Source: Gnetum montanum (Eukaryota; Streptophyta; Gnetopsida; Gnetales; Gnetaceae). Taken from it: a stretch of 64,000 bases of DNA. Below are positions 33,251 through 46,490 of the stretch, in pieces. The notes under the pieces were generated by a model. That model saw only the letters and a program-made list of their open reading frames with translations, did no database searches and was not told the origin of the DNA. A program made the translations under genes and the position numbers. Where the stretch lies: NCBI GenBank assembly GCA_015680685.1, contig MNCI01025002.1:411108-475107 (forward strand), read 5' to 3'. Position 1 is the first letter of the stretch. Each line of letters begins with the position of its first letter.

Positions 33251-33799
33251 CCTCAAGGTAACCCAAGGTAGTTCCACCAACCCTTAACATATTATCCTAG
33301 TGGAACTCCACCACAACCAATTGAGCAATATCAATAGTGGTAGCACCCACAATCACGGGGAATGCCACCACCAAGGCAACAGTATCCTTACCAGCAACCT
33401 AACCCATATGGATATTACGTGCAGCAGCCAGTCTCTCCACATGACTCTATTAGTCACAGTACTCCTCAACCTTACTACCAAGCCCACAAGTATTATGGGA
33501 CTCCCTCTTGTAGGGGTGATATCTAGCAAGCATATCATCCTTCTCATCTAGTCGCATCTCTTCCACCAATAGCTCCACTACCACCTACTTCCGTGATGCA
33601 AGGTGAAATCACTACCCAGCTGTAGCAACGTAATGCCATGAGGGCTATTAACTCTCAACATACTATTGGTTCCAACAACCACATGAAGAAAATACCTTTC
33701 TTTAGAACCAAAAGTCCAACCAAGCCCTGGCAATCACAAGTGGCCGATTCCTTAGATGCCTCAGTATCAATCAAAACTTTGGATCCCCCTTCAACCCAA

Positions 33800-34414
33800 T
33801 CGCCACACTCAACGTATACAATCATGCTAACACATGTCGTCACCAATTGGATCAAAGTTGGCCATCTTCCTAGGAAATTCTTTGATCCAAGGAGTCCTTT
33901 GATTTACTTACAAATCATTGGAAATGTGCCATGCAAGGTTCTTTTGAATTCAAGTTCCAGTGTCAACTTGATTTCTCAAGAAATTTACAAGGCCTAGAAC
34001 CTACCTCAATTGAAAAAGAGCAACATCCATCTAGAGTTGGATGACCAATCCATCACTATCCCATTGGGACTAGTGGAAGACATTATTACCACTATTTTTG
34101 GATGGTCATACCCAGCTAACTTCCTAGTGATTCAGGTAAACAACGGTAAGGGGAACTTCCCAATCATAATGGGAAGAGCATGGCTAAGCACCATTGACGC
34201 ATGCCTAGGAATCCATGATCTTTCCATAGAAATATCAAAGAAAAATACATTCAAAAATATCGAGAAGAAGAAAGTTTCATACATCACATACAGTGACACA
34301 GGGTGTAATTGCATGCAGAGGTCATGGTTTGTGCAAATTTTAGCATTGCCTACATGCAATCAGTGTGCACAAGTGATTAACATACAAAGATGTCTGTATG
34401 CAGCAACCACATGA
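33800..34414 (+). pseudogene. Aspartic protease of A3
   Basis: Open from 33638 to a TAG at 33997 (Trp codon in relatives) and again, in the same frame, from 34010 to 34414. 'LLNSSSSVNLIS' (about 33941-33976) is the active-site region with Asp-Ser-Gly degraded to Asn-Ser-Ser. 'FPIIMGRAWLS' (about 34157-34189) is the distal conserved block. It was part of the gag-pol polyprotein and is now inactive. Confidence 0.65.
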
Positions 34415-34599
34415 TAGGAAGACACCCAGTGGCTGACAACTGATCAAGAAAGCAGTTCGCTCATATGCATGAAACCAACTGAGGGTTTGACTTGTGCTTA
34501 CATCGATAGCATAGACACATTAGAGCAAGTCCACCGCCAACTTCCAAGTCTTAACCTTGAAAATATCAACTGGGGAAATTTGAAAATCCCTGAGAAATT

Positions 34600-35518
34600 T
34601 AAGCAGGAGCCCCTCGAGCTTAAGCCATTGCCCACCGGTATGGAATACACTTTCCTTAAAAATGGAAAATCGGTAATTATCAACACTAAGCTTGCTCCTT
34701 AATAGAAAGAAGAACTACTGAAAGTAATAAATAAATGGTTGAAAGCCTTCACTTGGTCATATCTTGAATTAACTAGAATAGATCCTAGGACATGCCAACA
34801 TAGAATTTACACTGACTCCTCCATGAAGCCTCGAAGACAACCACAAAGACAATTGAACCCTAAGCTGAAGCAAGTAGTTAAGGAAGAAATCAAACAGCTT
34901 CTCAAGGCTAGGTTTATATACCCCATTGCTGATAGCAAATGGGTTAGCCCCTTAGTTATTGTGCCTAAAAAGGGAGGCAAATGGAGGATGCGCATAGATT
35001 TTAGGCTACTAAATATGGCAACATTAAAAGATCACTTTCCATTGCCATTTGTTGACCAAGTCTTAGACAGCATCGCAAGGCATCGCTATTACAATTTTCT
35101 GGATGGATATAGTGGATATAACCAAATACAAATAGCCCTACAAGACCAGGCCAAGACTACATTCACCAGTCCTTGGGGAACGTTCACATACAAACAAATT
35201 TCGATTGGCTTATGCAATGCCCCTGTAACATTTCAACAACTAGTTCTAAGCATATTCCAACAACAAATAGGGAATGGCGTGGAGATCTTTATGGACTACT
35301 TCTTCACTTATGGAGCAAACTTTGATCAAGCCTTGGACCAGTTGGAGCAAGTGTTAAAAAGATGTGAAGAAATCAATTTGAGGCTTAACTGGCAAAAAAT
35401 CCATTTGATGGTCCAAGAAGGCGTAGTACTAGGGCACAAAATCTCACACATAGGGATAGAGGTAGACCCCAAGAAAATCAAAATTACCCATCAACCAGAA
35501 ACTGTCGAAGATATTTGA
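34600..35518 (+). pseudogene. Reverse transcriptase of A3
   Basis: The longest open RT in the window (34739-35518, 259 codons) is preceded by a TAG at about 34702. Motifs in order: 'KEEIKQLLKARFIYPIADS', 'WVSPLVIVPKKGGKWRMRID', 'LKDHFPLPFVDQVLD', 'DGYSGYNQIQIA', 'GLCNAPVTFQ' and the active site as FMDYF (about 35291-35305), in which the second catalytic Asp is Tyr. 'VVLGHKIS' follows. It is therefore catalytically dead even where the frame is intact. The wording is Athila-like. Confidence 0.8.
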
Positions 35519-35539
35519 TCATTCCTTGGACATACTAGC

Positions 35540-36080
35540 TACTATAGGAGGTTTATTGAGAACTTTTCAAAGGTTGCCAAACCATTGGTGGAATGAATGA
35601 AAAAGGATGTACCTTTCGAGTGGACCAGGGAATGTGAATTAGCTTTCCAAACTTTAAAATAGAAGCTAGTAGAAACACCCATTCTACAAGCTCCTGACTG
35701 GTCCAAACCATTCCATATCATGACTGACGCATCCAACTATGCTTTAGCCACCATACTTACATAGTTAGATAACCAAAAGCATCCTTATTACATCCACTAT
35801 GTAAGTAGAAGTATCGCTAGTGCACAACTTAACTACACTACCACCAAGAAAGAATTAATGGTTGTAGTGTTTGCACTCGAAAAGTTTAAACACTATGTAT
35901 TGGGATATAAAGTATATATACATATAGATCATAGTGTAATTTAGTTCCTTATGAATAAGCCAATGGTAAGCCCTCGTATCATACGATGGCTTGCAATCTT
36001 ACAAGAGTTTGATTTAACAATGATCGATTGCAAAGGCACCGAAAATATAGTTGCTGATCATTTATCTCCATTACAATGGG
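35540..36080 (+). pseudogene. RNase H of A3
   Basis: 'FHIMTDASNYALATIL' (about 35711-35758) carries the first Asp. 'TTKKELMVVVFALEKFKHYVLG' (about 35842-35905) carries the Glu, and 'VYIHIDHSVI' (about 35913-35940) the Asp-His-Ser motif. A further open stretch from 35951 ends with 'NIVADHLS'. Only one RNase H is present, in contrast to B1. Stops at about 35596, 35659, 35762 and 35941 interrupt it. Confidence 0.7.
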
Positions 36081-36189
36081 ACAACAAAAAGGATGAGTAT
36101 CCAATTTCTGATCATTTCCCTAATGAATTCCTCTTTGCTGGTGTAGTGAATAATCAATCACCCATGAAGACAAACTGGTATAGTAGCAT

Positions 36190-37480
36190 TCTTACCTATC
36201 TCCTCACCCAACAAACACCACAAGAGTTAAACCTTAAGAAGAAACAACAGTTTCTTCACCGAGCCAAGTACTTTATGAAGATCAATGGGCAACTTTACAA
36301 AGTGTTCCCCGATGGCTTGGTTCGATGGTGTGTTCCTAATATAGATTAACTGCGAGTTCTACAAGATGCTCATGAGGGTCCTTGTGGGGGTCATTACGCT
36401 GGGAAACGAATGGCCATCAAGATCCTACTTGCAGGATATTATTGGCCTACATTATTTTGGGATGCCCATCATTTCATCCAATCTTGTGAGTACTATCAAC
36501 ATGATGGGGGAATGACTGCTATAATGGAGGATCCGCAACAATGGATTCAACCATTAGAACACTTCGACATTTGGGTAATTGATTTTATGAAGCCGATTAC
36601 ACCAATGTCCAATGGAAAAGCTTATATTATTGTTGTCATTGATTACCTAACAAAATGGGCCAAAGTAGATGCTGTTAAATATTGTACATCATCTACAGCT
36701 GCATGATTTGTTTAATAACAAATCATAAATAGGTTTGGTATGCCACATGCACTTATTTTAGACAATGATACACACTTCATAGGTGCAACTTTTCGGAAAT
36801 TAACGCAACGCTTAGGGGTTGAACACAAACTAACAATACCATACCACCCCCAAGCGAATGGTCAAGCCAAAGTCACCAACAGGGAGATTATGAAGATATT
36901 GACAACAACTATTAGCAAGTTTAGGTGAGACTGGAGCACTAAACTAAATGATGCTCTTTGGGCATACCGCTCCACATGGAAACTCCCTACAGGCTACTCT
37001 CCCTATGAGTTACTGTATAGTAAATTACCAATGCTTCCCATTCAAACTGAGCTTCGCACACTATCCATAGCATGCGACCTCAACCTTGACCTTAATCTAG
37101 CACAGAAACAACGGTTAGTAATCCTTAACTTGCTAGATGAAAACTGATTAGCTGCCCTATCATCTAATGAATTGCACAAGGCATTCAATAAGCAACTTCA
37201 TGATCTAAGGATTAGAAAAGTTAAATATCAACCATGAAATAAGGTTCTCTACTGGAATCCCACACATGTACCACAACGTACTAAATTTCAAACAGTGTGG
37301 AAAGGACCTTATATTATTTATGCAACTTTTCCTTTAGGGGCCATGACAATATACAAACCTGAGAGCTTGGATAAGAAACTTTTGGTCAATGTGCAACAAA
37401 ACAAACCTTTCCAAGAGCTTAGGATAGCCAGTACACATGTTACCTCTCTTGATGGACAACCTTGCTCACTATTTCAAATC
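36190..37480 (+). pseudogene. Integrase of A3
   Basis: The zinc domain is 'DAHEGPCGGHYAGK' then 'AGYYWPTLF' and 'SCEYYQHDGG' (36365-36510). The core has 'WVIDFMKPI' with the first Asp (about 36571) and 'LILDNDTHF' with the second (about 36749). 'GQAKVTNRE' (about 36860) has Lys where the catalytic Glu is expected. The C-terminal 'VWKGPYIIYA' GPY/F region is at 37293-37325. Frame breaks occur at 36347, 36704 and 36927. This copy is inactive. Confidence 0.75.
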
Positions 37481-39405
37481 TCCTCCTTCCAACTTAGTCA
37501 TGGGGGAGATGGCCACCTATGCTAACCATTCTAGGCCCTCAGTTCTTTTTGAATTTTTGTTTTACACATTCTTACAAATTTTCTTATTTTTGTTTTATAC
37601 CATCATTCATGTTTTTACTGTTTCTTTGTTTGCTTGATTTACTTTTATTCATCATCTAATAAGTCCTCATGATGGTGGATTGAATTATATGATATCGATT
37701 GCTAATGTTTGGTTTTTACCTTTGAATTATGATGCTGATATTAAGGTATGGTTCTTTTGGTAAAACAGGCAATGAGTCCACACCATCCACTCATCCATAC
37801 AACTCTATGGTCTCCTTTGGCTTGGAACTGTACAGTCCCTCTTTTTCTAAGTAAACTTTTAATGAATTAGTGGTTGGGTACTTTTCAAACCAAGGAAAGA
37901 CTCAAAGGATGAAAAGGATGTGACTTCAAGGGGATTCGATGCATTTGTGTTGGCCATTCTCTTGGGTGCTTGGATGCTTTTTCTTGGGTTTTTTGCCATT
38001 CTGACATTGATCAAATATCAGGAAGCTAAGTGAATAAAAATAAGTTTTTTCATGGTGTGGTTCTCATGCATAAACATAAAAAAAAAAGAGAAAAAGGTGA
38101 GAATTCAAAGCACACCCCTTAGACATAATAAAGCAACATGGGCTACAAGTGCTGGTTATGGCATTGGAAAGACATGTTACCCATGCCTGAAGGTTTCCTC
38201 TAACTAAGGCCCTTTCTCACTTCCTATTTCTCCATATCACTCTCCTTGGGATGGTGGTCACTCTTTTTGAAAGCATTCTTGTTGCCTCAAGAGGATGGAT
38301 TGGCCAAGTGTATTGATGTGAGGTCACTGAATGTGGTTGGTTTGAGTCTAGATTTGGGATGAGTTCTACTCAGTTATCTTAACCATGAAATACACAAGGG
38401 GCTTTACACAACCTTGTTCTTGGGATTCCATTTCATTCTCTCCTCTCCATATTTCTTCCCATTTTTCACCTCATTGCCAATTTTATCATTAGTCCGTTCT
38501 GGGTTAAAATATTGTTTTTCTTTGGTGAATTCTTATGGGTAAGCTTTTAACTCTTGCTTCCAAATGACATTCCTAGAGCCTACAGACTCTTTAGTTTTTG
38601 GGTTTGTTATGGCATAAAGGGCATGAGCATGCTTTGGGGAGGACCCACTAGCATTTCTTTTTGGTGCAATTGTTAACTTCTTTCCCCTAAACATTTCCTG
38701 CAATTAATCATTTCTTGTTTCATCCCCATCCATGACATCTATTTTATTGGCGTTTCCACTGATATTTTTCATCTTTCTTGTTCCTCATGTTTTTCCATTT
38801 TATAGCCACCAGAGGTTCGCTCTTAGTAGTGGGGGCCCTGGCACAAATTTTTTAATTTTCTCCATTTTACTATTCACCTAACCCCTACACCTTGGGTAGT
38901 CACCTATAATAAATCTCCGAACCAATTTCTGCCATAACCATAACTCAGCCAATGCACTTCATATCAAGGCAAGGTATCAATTGCATTGTGGTTTATCTAT
39001 CCTTGCTCATTTGTGACTGTGTTGTGTGTGTAGATGGTGATCATACAAATAATGGACTGGGCTTGGAGGAAGCACTTAGGATGGATTGGAACTGGAGCAT
39101 TTATGAAAGGAGCAAGTCTGGTGGCGTGGCTATGGATAAACAATGGAAGGCTCAATCTTAGCATTGGCAGCAACACGCTTCATTTTCTTTCTCTCTCTTT
39201 CTCTACAAGCTACCAAATAAAGGCTTGGATGTCATTTATGTATGAGTGTTCACCACAATGTTTTAATATGCTTATTGATTTGTCACTGGGCACATTGAGT
39301 CTGTCATCCCATTCCACCATCAGTTGTCAATTAGTCAATAATCCCATACCTTCCCAATATTTTGTAAGGAACCCAAGGATGAGTTTTCATTTAGTTGTGG
39401 GGCTA
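37481..39405 (+). mobile_element. 3' UTR of A3 ending in a polypurine tract
   Basis: No coding sequence is supported. The stretch matches A2 12040-13830 and A1, but the TATA/palindrome block is deleted and the 2.6-kb third ORF is reduced to about 370 bases (39030-39400). The acceptor-like 'gtgtgtagATGG' (about 39026-39035) remains. It ends in the purine-rich AGTTGTGGGGCTA (39393-39405) immediately before the LTR, the expected plus-strand primer. Confidence 0.6.
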
Positions 39406-40315
39406 TGATGCAAGCGGTTACTCTAGCTGTTTATTCTAATTATTAGAGCAATTACTCTAGTGATTTATTCTAATTATTAGGGCAGTTACTCTAGTGGTTT
39501 ATTCTAATTATTAGAGTGGTTACTCTAATTATTAGAGTAGTTGCTCCCAAGCCTATAAATACAGTGCCCCGGCGCATAATTGGAAAGGAAGTCTTTTAGT
39601 AGTCAAGTAGCAAAACTCCTGTAGTCTGTTTGAAAGTTAGAGTATTTTCCAAGTGCCTGTAATAGGAGGTTTAAGTGTGGATGGATCTTTATTCAAGAAT
39701 TATGTACCTAAGCACACCTTGTGTACGGCAATAAAGACAAGCTCTTCGATTCATCCTTGCAGCACTTGAGATTTGTTTTCTTATGCATTTCTTTTATTTT
39801 ATTTTCTTATGCATTTATTTTATTTTATGCACTTTACATTTATGTTATTAGCATAGCAATTCATTTTGATCAATTAAGAAAATCATTAAATTACACTTAG
39901 TACGATCACTTCAAGCATGCATGTAAGACTTGGTAACCTAGTAACGATTAGTGTTTGGTAATCCCAGTAGTGTTACATTGGTTCAGGATGTGTACGGCAA
40001 GTGAGAATGGATGCTGGTGTTAGGATTAGTTAGAACTTAGTTAATGAGTAGTTAAGATAAATTCGTGACTTAGTTATCTCTCTCCTTCCCTACTAGCGTA
40101 GGACATAAAAACATAAAAGCTATAAAAATCATATGCCTCAAACTTACTTAACCATACAATCATGACATACAGGTAAGCTTGGGAAGACAACGATCAACCA
40201 ACCCACCCTTGTTCCACAAAGGCGCATAAGCACTTAGTCCTTGGAATTTGATTGGATCATGCGTGAAAGGCTCGTATTTGTATGGTTGAGTGTAGAGGTA
40301 CCTCACTGCTCATCA
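39406..40315 (+). repeat. 3' LTR of A3
   Basis: This 910-bp LTR has ends TGATG...CATCA. U3 consists of about four repeats of a ~34-bp unit centred on CTAATTATTAG (39410-39545). TATAAATA is at about 39554, a polyadenylation-like AATAAAGA at about 39730, then U5. Its U3 differs completely from that of the A2 and A4 5' LTRs, while R-U5 is shared. The flank after 40315 is non-element sequence; the 5' partner is lost, so no target duplication can be checked. Confidence 0.75.
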
Positions 40316-43300
40316 CCTAGCTACTCCTTTCATGAAATATCCTAAAGGGAATTCTAGGGTAGCTAAAGCTTATGAAGAGCTTGTGATAGTGCTAACCTGT
40401 TGTGAAGAGCTTTGATGCTGCCAAGGCCTGAGTTTGCTGCTAATGCTAAACCATCTTCATTCTAGTAGCCCCAACTTCTTGAATCCTAATATACTCTAGA
40501 TGTATTTAGTTAAGCTTATGATCTTTAATGACATTGGCTGAATCATCTATCTTTCATGAAAAATAGTTTTATTCTAAAATCAATATTTTTTTATATAAAA
40601 TATTTTGCCAATATATGATCTCTCCCAGATATCCATCTACATAAGATGATTCTTGCCACATCACACAAGTGAATAGGTAGAGAAATTAATAGGCTTCTTC
40701 TCAATTTGGGCTCTTATATAGTCTTTTTGGCTTCATTTACAACTAAATCTATTTGAAGAATGTAGACAATATGAGTAATGTTCTCTTGATGCACTCCCCT
40801 AAGATTGATCTTGTTATAATATCTAGTTAGGCATGTAGAAAAGAAACAACTCTCAATATATTTCTTGGTTATTCCTCTAATGTGGCTTACATTCTTGAAT
40901 TTCTAGCATCCCAATTTAAGAGTAAAAACTATAGCATGTCTCATAGGACTATTTTTCATTTGTCTTCCCAATTCCAATGCAACCAAATAAGTAGAAACAA
41001 ACTTGGGAAGTTTAGAGGGCTCTTTTTCACATCCAACTATAAGCATTACTATATAATTAGCATGCAAAAATACTCTTTAACACACTTCTATTTGCTTACC
41101 TCAACAATCTGTGGTTCAATTTGTGGAGCTAGAAAGTCAAGAATAAACTTATACAGAGGGGGGTTACATGCAATTCATTAGAAATTCTAGAACTTGAGAG
41201 TCAAAATAAATTTCTTTGATAAATAATAGGACAAAAATCTTAAAACATCTTCTTCAACCTTAAAGCTCTTTGTATATTCATGATTGGAGTTTCAATTAAA
41301 CATGTTCGAATTGTCATCTAAATCATCTTCTATTAGGGCATCTCCAATTTCCACCTATTGTCATAGCTTGTAAATATTAAGCCAGAATTATTGTAAATAT
41401 GTTGGAAACTCATATGTATCAATGTCTTGAAATTTTATGAGATCTTCATCTCTTTCCTTTGGTGCCATATTCCTCGTAATTTATAATGCCTTCTTCAATT
41501 TGCTCTACTTTTTTGCCTAATTTAGCACTCTATTACTTCACTCTTTGCTTTCTTCCATTGCTTAACTCTTCTATTTAGTTTGCATATTTTGAGCTTTATT
41601 ACTTAATTATTTAAATTAGTAACATCAACAGTAATTTTGTGCTTAGAATTTAGCTATGGTTTCACATTAGTACGTTCAAGCTTTTAACTCTTTCCTCATT
41701 TCATGTTAATTAGATATATTGAGCTTTTCTTATATATTCGATATAGATAATGCACTAGACATTTGTCAAGTACTATTACTTTTAAATTGATGGGAATGAT
41801 GTGGCAGATGAAGCATTTTTTCTTTTAGACAAAACATGAGCTTTATCTACTTGCTAATGCAAAATATCATGATAAGTCTTTCATCCAAATTTTTAGACAA
41901 GGCACTTTTTAAATTATTGATATGTTGAAGTGACAACTGTATCAATGAAGAAGTTTGACTATAAGATGATTTTATTTCATCTAGATGCTGACTTAAATCA
42001 TGCTAACATGTCTCAATGAACATAGCCTAAACTAAGCATTAACTACATTTTTTTGAGAAAAATCACTCCCTCATTTAAGCTTTACTCAAATACTGATTAG
42101 AGTTCTTAAACCTCATTTGTACCATTAAAACCAATTAAGCTCTTTTTTTCTTGGGTTATAGTTGATGTGGTAGATAAAAGCTCTTTTAGTTAGATGGAAA
42201 ACAACACTTCTTGTAAGCATATTACCATTTGATAACATGATAGATGGAAGTCATTTGGATAGAAAAATGAGTTTCATCTACTTGCTTAACTAGGGTTAGC
42301 TAAAGTGGGAGATGAAGCTTGTAACCTTATCATGATTTTGATCCCTTTTGATCTTCACACCTATTCATAATTCCATCAAGTAGTGACATGACAACTGAGA
42401 TTCTTTCCTTTTACCGCACTTTCATTGCTAAGCTATCAATTGTTGACTCTGCTTAGGGAGCTTTGCAATAAATGAAATATCTCTATTCATCTAGATGCTA
42501 CTGTGACAAAAACCTAATCGAAGAAGGCACTCAAAGAAGCTTGAATATTGTTAATCATTTATTCAAATGGTTATTGTTCTTTTGATGAATAAACTCAAAT
42601 CAAACCTTCATATGATCTTTAATTTTTAAAATTGCACCTTCAATTGTTTAAGCGTAAGCCCTAAAAATTGTGAAATGCATGAAATACCATTATGCGAAGC
42701 TAAACATGGAATTATGACTATTCAAACAATTGTGTGTCTTTACTGGTCTTCAATTCTTTGAGCTTTTCATCACTGTCTATGAATAATTATAAAGGACAAA
42801 AAACTTTTATTCATTAAAATATTGAACTAAGCCAAAACTAAATCTTCTTAGAGCTACATAATTACTCATTCTTACTTGATATTTTATTTGCCTAAGCTTT
42901 AAACCCATTCTTTGTTTAACTCAAGCTTGTCAAAATAGTTCTCTATAATTAACCATAGTTTAAATTTAGTTCAAAGATTTCATTTATTTCTTAACTTAAC
43001 TTGAGTAATCACCCTTTTTCTTTCTTTATTATTTCCATAATTTCTCTTATGTTTCAGCTTAATTTCCATGAAGCTTAGCTCAACTTGTTATGTTTTTAAT
43101 AATGAGCGATGCTTCCAATAATAGCTAAGTCTCTTAATATAGAGACAAAACAATAGAGCTTTTTTATTTATAAAAACAAGGGAATTTATATTTTGATCCA
43201 TGAAATAAAAGAAATTTGCCAACATTTCTTCACCCAAATAATCTAAGCTAAACTTAACACCAAAAATGACTTCTTGACTACACATTTGCTAGAGTTGACC

Positions 43301-43590
43301 TTACTAAACTTGGAATAACTTGTAACTATACAACCTAACTAATCATGTTGTTGAAATGTAAATCTCTTTATGGGAAAAAATCACTACAACTTAAGATCCC
43401 TTTGAAGAAAAACTCGATGCAACCTATATGCTTATGCAAATATTTATAGATTCCTTATTTTAGAAAGTAATGGAAAATCTTTAATAAATTTCTAGAGTGT
43501 CATAAATGATCACTACTATCTTCTTTAGAATCATTTGCTTTGAGTCTTCATCAAACTAAAGCTCTGTAAATACTCTGAGGTCTTTATTTT
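40316..43590. other. AT-rich DNA without a recognisable gene
   Basis: About 3.3 kb, A+T rich, with short ORFs only. Phrases such as 'catctagatgct' recur (about 41988 and 42500) and 'gatgaag' segments suggest very old repeat remnants. No RT, integrase or gene motif could be read on either strand. It may be the 3' part of the minus-strand relic C that follows. Confidence 0.4.
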
Positions 43591-43599
43591 TCATTGACT

Positions 43600-44160
43600 A
43601 CTCAAGCACCTTGTTTTCTTAAGCTTCTTTGGTGTTCATAGCCATAGGCCTTGCTATAGGATCCTCCTTTGGTTCCTCAATGGGCTCTTCCATGGGCTGC
43701 TCTTCATGGTTCCTATAGGATAATGTAGATATTCATCTCCCTTTTGCCTTAACCTATTTTGAACCTATGTTAGGCTACCTATGCATAACAGCTTTTGAGT
43801 TATCATCAACATCTATAAAATTTAGGGATGGATTATCTGGTTTGTAGGTAGCTTCATTTCTTTGGTTGTACCAATCCTCAAAAAGATTCTGGCACCTTAA
43901 GTAGCCACCCCATCTAGCTAAATGAATATCCTCATCCTTTGTTAGGTAGGTAAACTCTTGTAATAATCAATTAGCATATGGATCATTTGGCGAAGCCCCT
44001 AGATTGAGCATATTGTGATAAGCATAGTGTACATGCTCAACACAGCAACTAGCAAGGTAAGGGATAAAGGGCCTCATATTTGCTTTGCTAACTCTTAAGA
44101 AAGATAGTTTCCTTTTGATTGGTAATCCAAAGCTCTCTATCATCACTTTCATCATCATTT
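43600..44160 (-). pseudogene. Unknown decayed ORF downstream of relic C integrase
   Basis: The minus-strand frame from 44158 is open for 63 codons. After one stop it continues with 'FEDWYNQRNEATYKPD' and an acidic, Pro/Glu-rich tail ('PMEEPIEEPKEDP', about 43650-43700). It follows integrase on the same strand, the position of a third ORF in Athila-like elements. No family is recognised. It is listed because the frame holds for about 180 codons with few stops in otherwise very AT-rich DNA. Confidence 0.35.
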
Positions 44161-44329
44161 AATTCATTTAAGGCTTTTTACACAACTGCTTTGGATTTTT
44201 TAATTAAGCTTTCCACCACTTTTCATGGCTAACTAAATCATGCACTATTATTCAAAAATAGTTTCATACTATTTACAATGTTTACACTTATTGGTTAAGG
44301 TAGTTACTTAATCATGAAGCACTATGGGA

Positions 44330-45720
44330 AGTTGTCCAAAGTAGTGCTTTATATGAATCATGTTGTAGGGAAGTTTAATTCATTTCCACTTAATGTGGCA
44401 ACCTCAAAGATGTTCTCCACAAATTACTCTAATATTTGAGAAGGCCCATTTTACCTAGTTGAAAATTTATCCTTTTTATCTATTTTTCTAGCTTTTAGTA
44501 GTAATACTAGATCTCTTTTTCAAAAAACTCTTTTTAAAGCTCTTAAGTTAAACCAATCTTTAATTTGAGCTGCATTTTTTATCAACTTATTTTGAGCTTC
44601 TTCAAATTCATCTTCTCTTTTGAGTAACAGAGTCATTAACTATCTACTTGGATCAATCTTTTCACTATAATACTAAATGAATTCATTAGTTGTAGTGATG
44701 ATTTTATTTGTTATTTTAGCTTCTAATCCATAGACTAAGCTGAATGGTGAAGTACCAATTGATTTTTTAAATCTAATTCTATTAGTTCATAATGCTAACT
44801 AAAGATGCAAATGCCATTGGCTCTTACTTCCTTCCATAGATCTTTTAATACAATAAATTAATTTCTTATTAGTCATCTCAACTAATCCATTCCCTTGGGG
44901 ATAATAATTTGAAGATGAGTATAACAAAATAGAATGTTTTGAAGCCTCTCTTATAAATTCAACTGATTAAAAAGTTAAACCATTTTTTGTGGTCAATACT
45001 TTTGGTATACCAATTTTGTTTAAAATATGATTTTCTATGAAGCTAATTACATCTAAAGATGTGCTCCTTTGGAAAGCTTTTTATCTTTGGCCACTTTGTA
45101 AAGTAATCAATCATTGTTAAGATGAACCTATAGCTAGCTGAGGATGGTGTAATAGTTACTACAAAATCCAACCCTCATTGTTGGAAAGGTTTGTTTGCTA
45201 AGGCAAGTTTTGGTGGTATTGAAGCCTTGGTTAATTCAGGGTCATGAATTAACATTAATAACATTGCTTTAATCTTTCTTGGATATCTCTAAACATAGCT
45301 AGCCAATAATATCCATACCTTAATATGTATTGCATAGTATCTGTTGTGCTATCTTAAAATAAACCCCAATGATCATGAAAGTGATCAAGTATTTCTTCGA
45401 TTTGAGAGTTTTCTACACACTTGAGAAGAATTCCTCTAAAATCTTTTCTATGTAAGAAATCTTCTTTCACTAAAAACTTGTTTGTCTTAGCAATGAAAGA
45501 TATATCTTGTCTCTTTGTTAAATTTTCTAGAAGCTTCTAATGATTGAAATAATCAATGATATCATCATACCACTTACCCTTGGGTTTTAGTTAACCCTAC
45601 TAGTTATTCAAGTTCCTTAGCCATTAACATAGATAATCCCATTTTGGGGATTATTTTATAAGTTTCCAATGAATATCTAAACTATTGTAGTTTAGCTATC
45701 AAAATTTCTCTTTTAATCCT
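44330..45720 (-). pseudogene. Ancient minus-strand Ty3/gypsy integrase, relic C
   Basis: Read on the minus strand, the order is: a linker around 45600-45440 ('KWYDDIIDYF', 'LVKEDFLHRK'), a zinc-domain remnant 'ILDHFHDHWG' then 'YGYYWLAMF' (about 45400-45270), and a core 'WDFVVTITPSSASYRFILTM' (about 45180-45110). A damaged second-Asp region 'TTKNGLTF' and 'SNYYPQGNGLVEMTNKKL' (about 44920-44870) follow, then 'FSLVYGLEA' (about 44730) and a C-terminal 'FEVATLSGNELNFP' (about 44400). Many lesions are present and no LTRs are recognisable. It differs in wording from families A and B, so it is a third, older family. Confidence 0.6.
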
Positions 45721-46480
45721 TTCCCAATGGTGTATAAACAAAATAATAACTTCACCAAAAACATTATATCCTTTTACAATAGCTAGACTAGATGAAGTAA
45801 AAAACAATGATAACAAGATGTTACCTTAGTGACAAGAGTATGTGCAAATCTGATAAGATCCAAAAGTAAGCAAAGCAGATAATGTTATAGTTACATTTTG
45901 TATACTAAGAATGAGCTACAGAGATGCAACCCATCCACCAATAACACATAGGTCAAGTAATTAGCTTATTGACTAATGGAGTTATTAGCCCAAGTCATTA
46001 TACGTTGCCACTTAAGCTTAAAAAATGATATCTCCCGGGTTGGATTCCGACAACCCAAGATGATGCCACTAATGTGGAAAATTGCGTGCAAACTCTTTAT
46101 GATGTAGAAAACCAATCTAAAGTGCCGTAACTTGTTCGTTACAGGTGCGCTGCAGCGGTGGAGCCACATGACATGCGAACCGTCAAAGCAGCGAGCGAGT
46201 CCCTGTTTTCACGGGGCACCCTAAGTTTTTGATTCCTAGGAAAAACAAGAAGAAAAACCATACATACGATGGCCAGGAAAGGGGAAGATACGAGCGCTGC
46301 CAAGGAACCAGCAAAATTTTCCCGGGCAAAAACCCTTAGAACTTTAAAATTTTCATTTCCTGTTGCAACGACTAAAACCCCAGTAAAAACATCGTATGAT
46401 TTAGCAGGTGGGTTTTGTTAAGTAGTTAGTTAGTTTGGTACATGCCAAGCACATGCAGCATTATGAACGTTGAAATGAAA
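45721..46480. other. Spacer upstream of the ribonucleotide reductase gene
   Basis: No coding sequence is seen. From about 45990 the base composition shifts toward higher G+C and contains CpG (for example 46140-46220). A near-palindromic ATTTTCCCGGGCAAAA at 46317-46332 has an E2F-like TTTCCCGG core. The distal promoter of the downstream gene probably starts here. Confidence 0.35.
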
Positions 46481-46490
46481 TGATGCCTCG

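Noticed and set aside
40882-41181. 99-codon plus-strand ORF in AT-rich spacer
   Set aside because: No motif, no codon bias, no conserved neighbour; expected by chance in a stretch this long.
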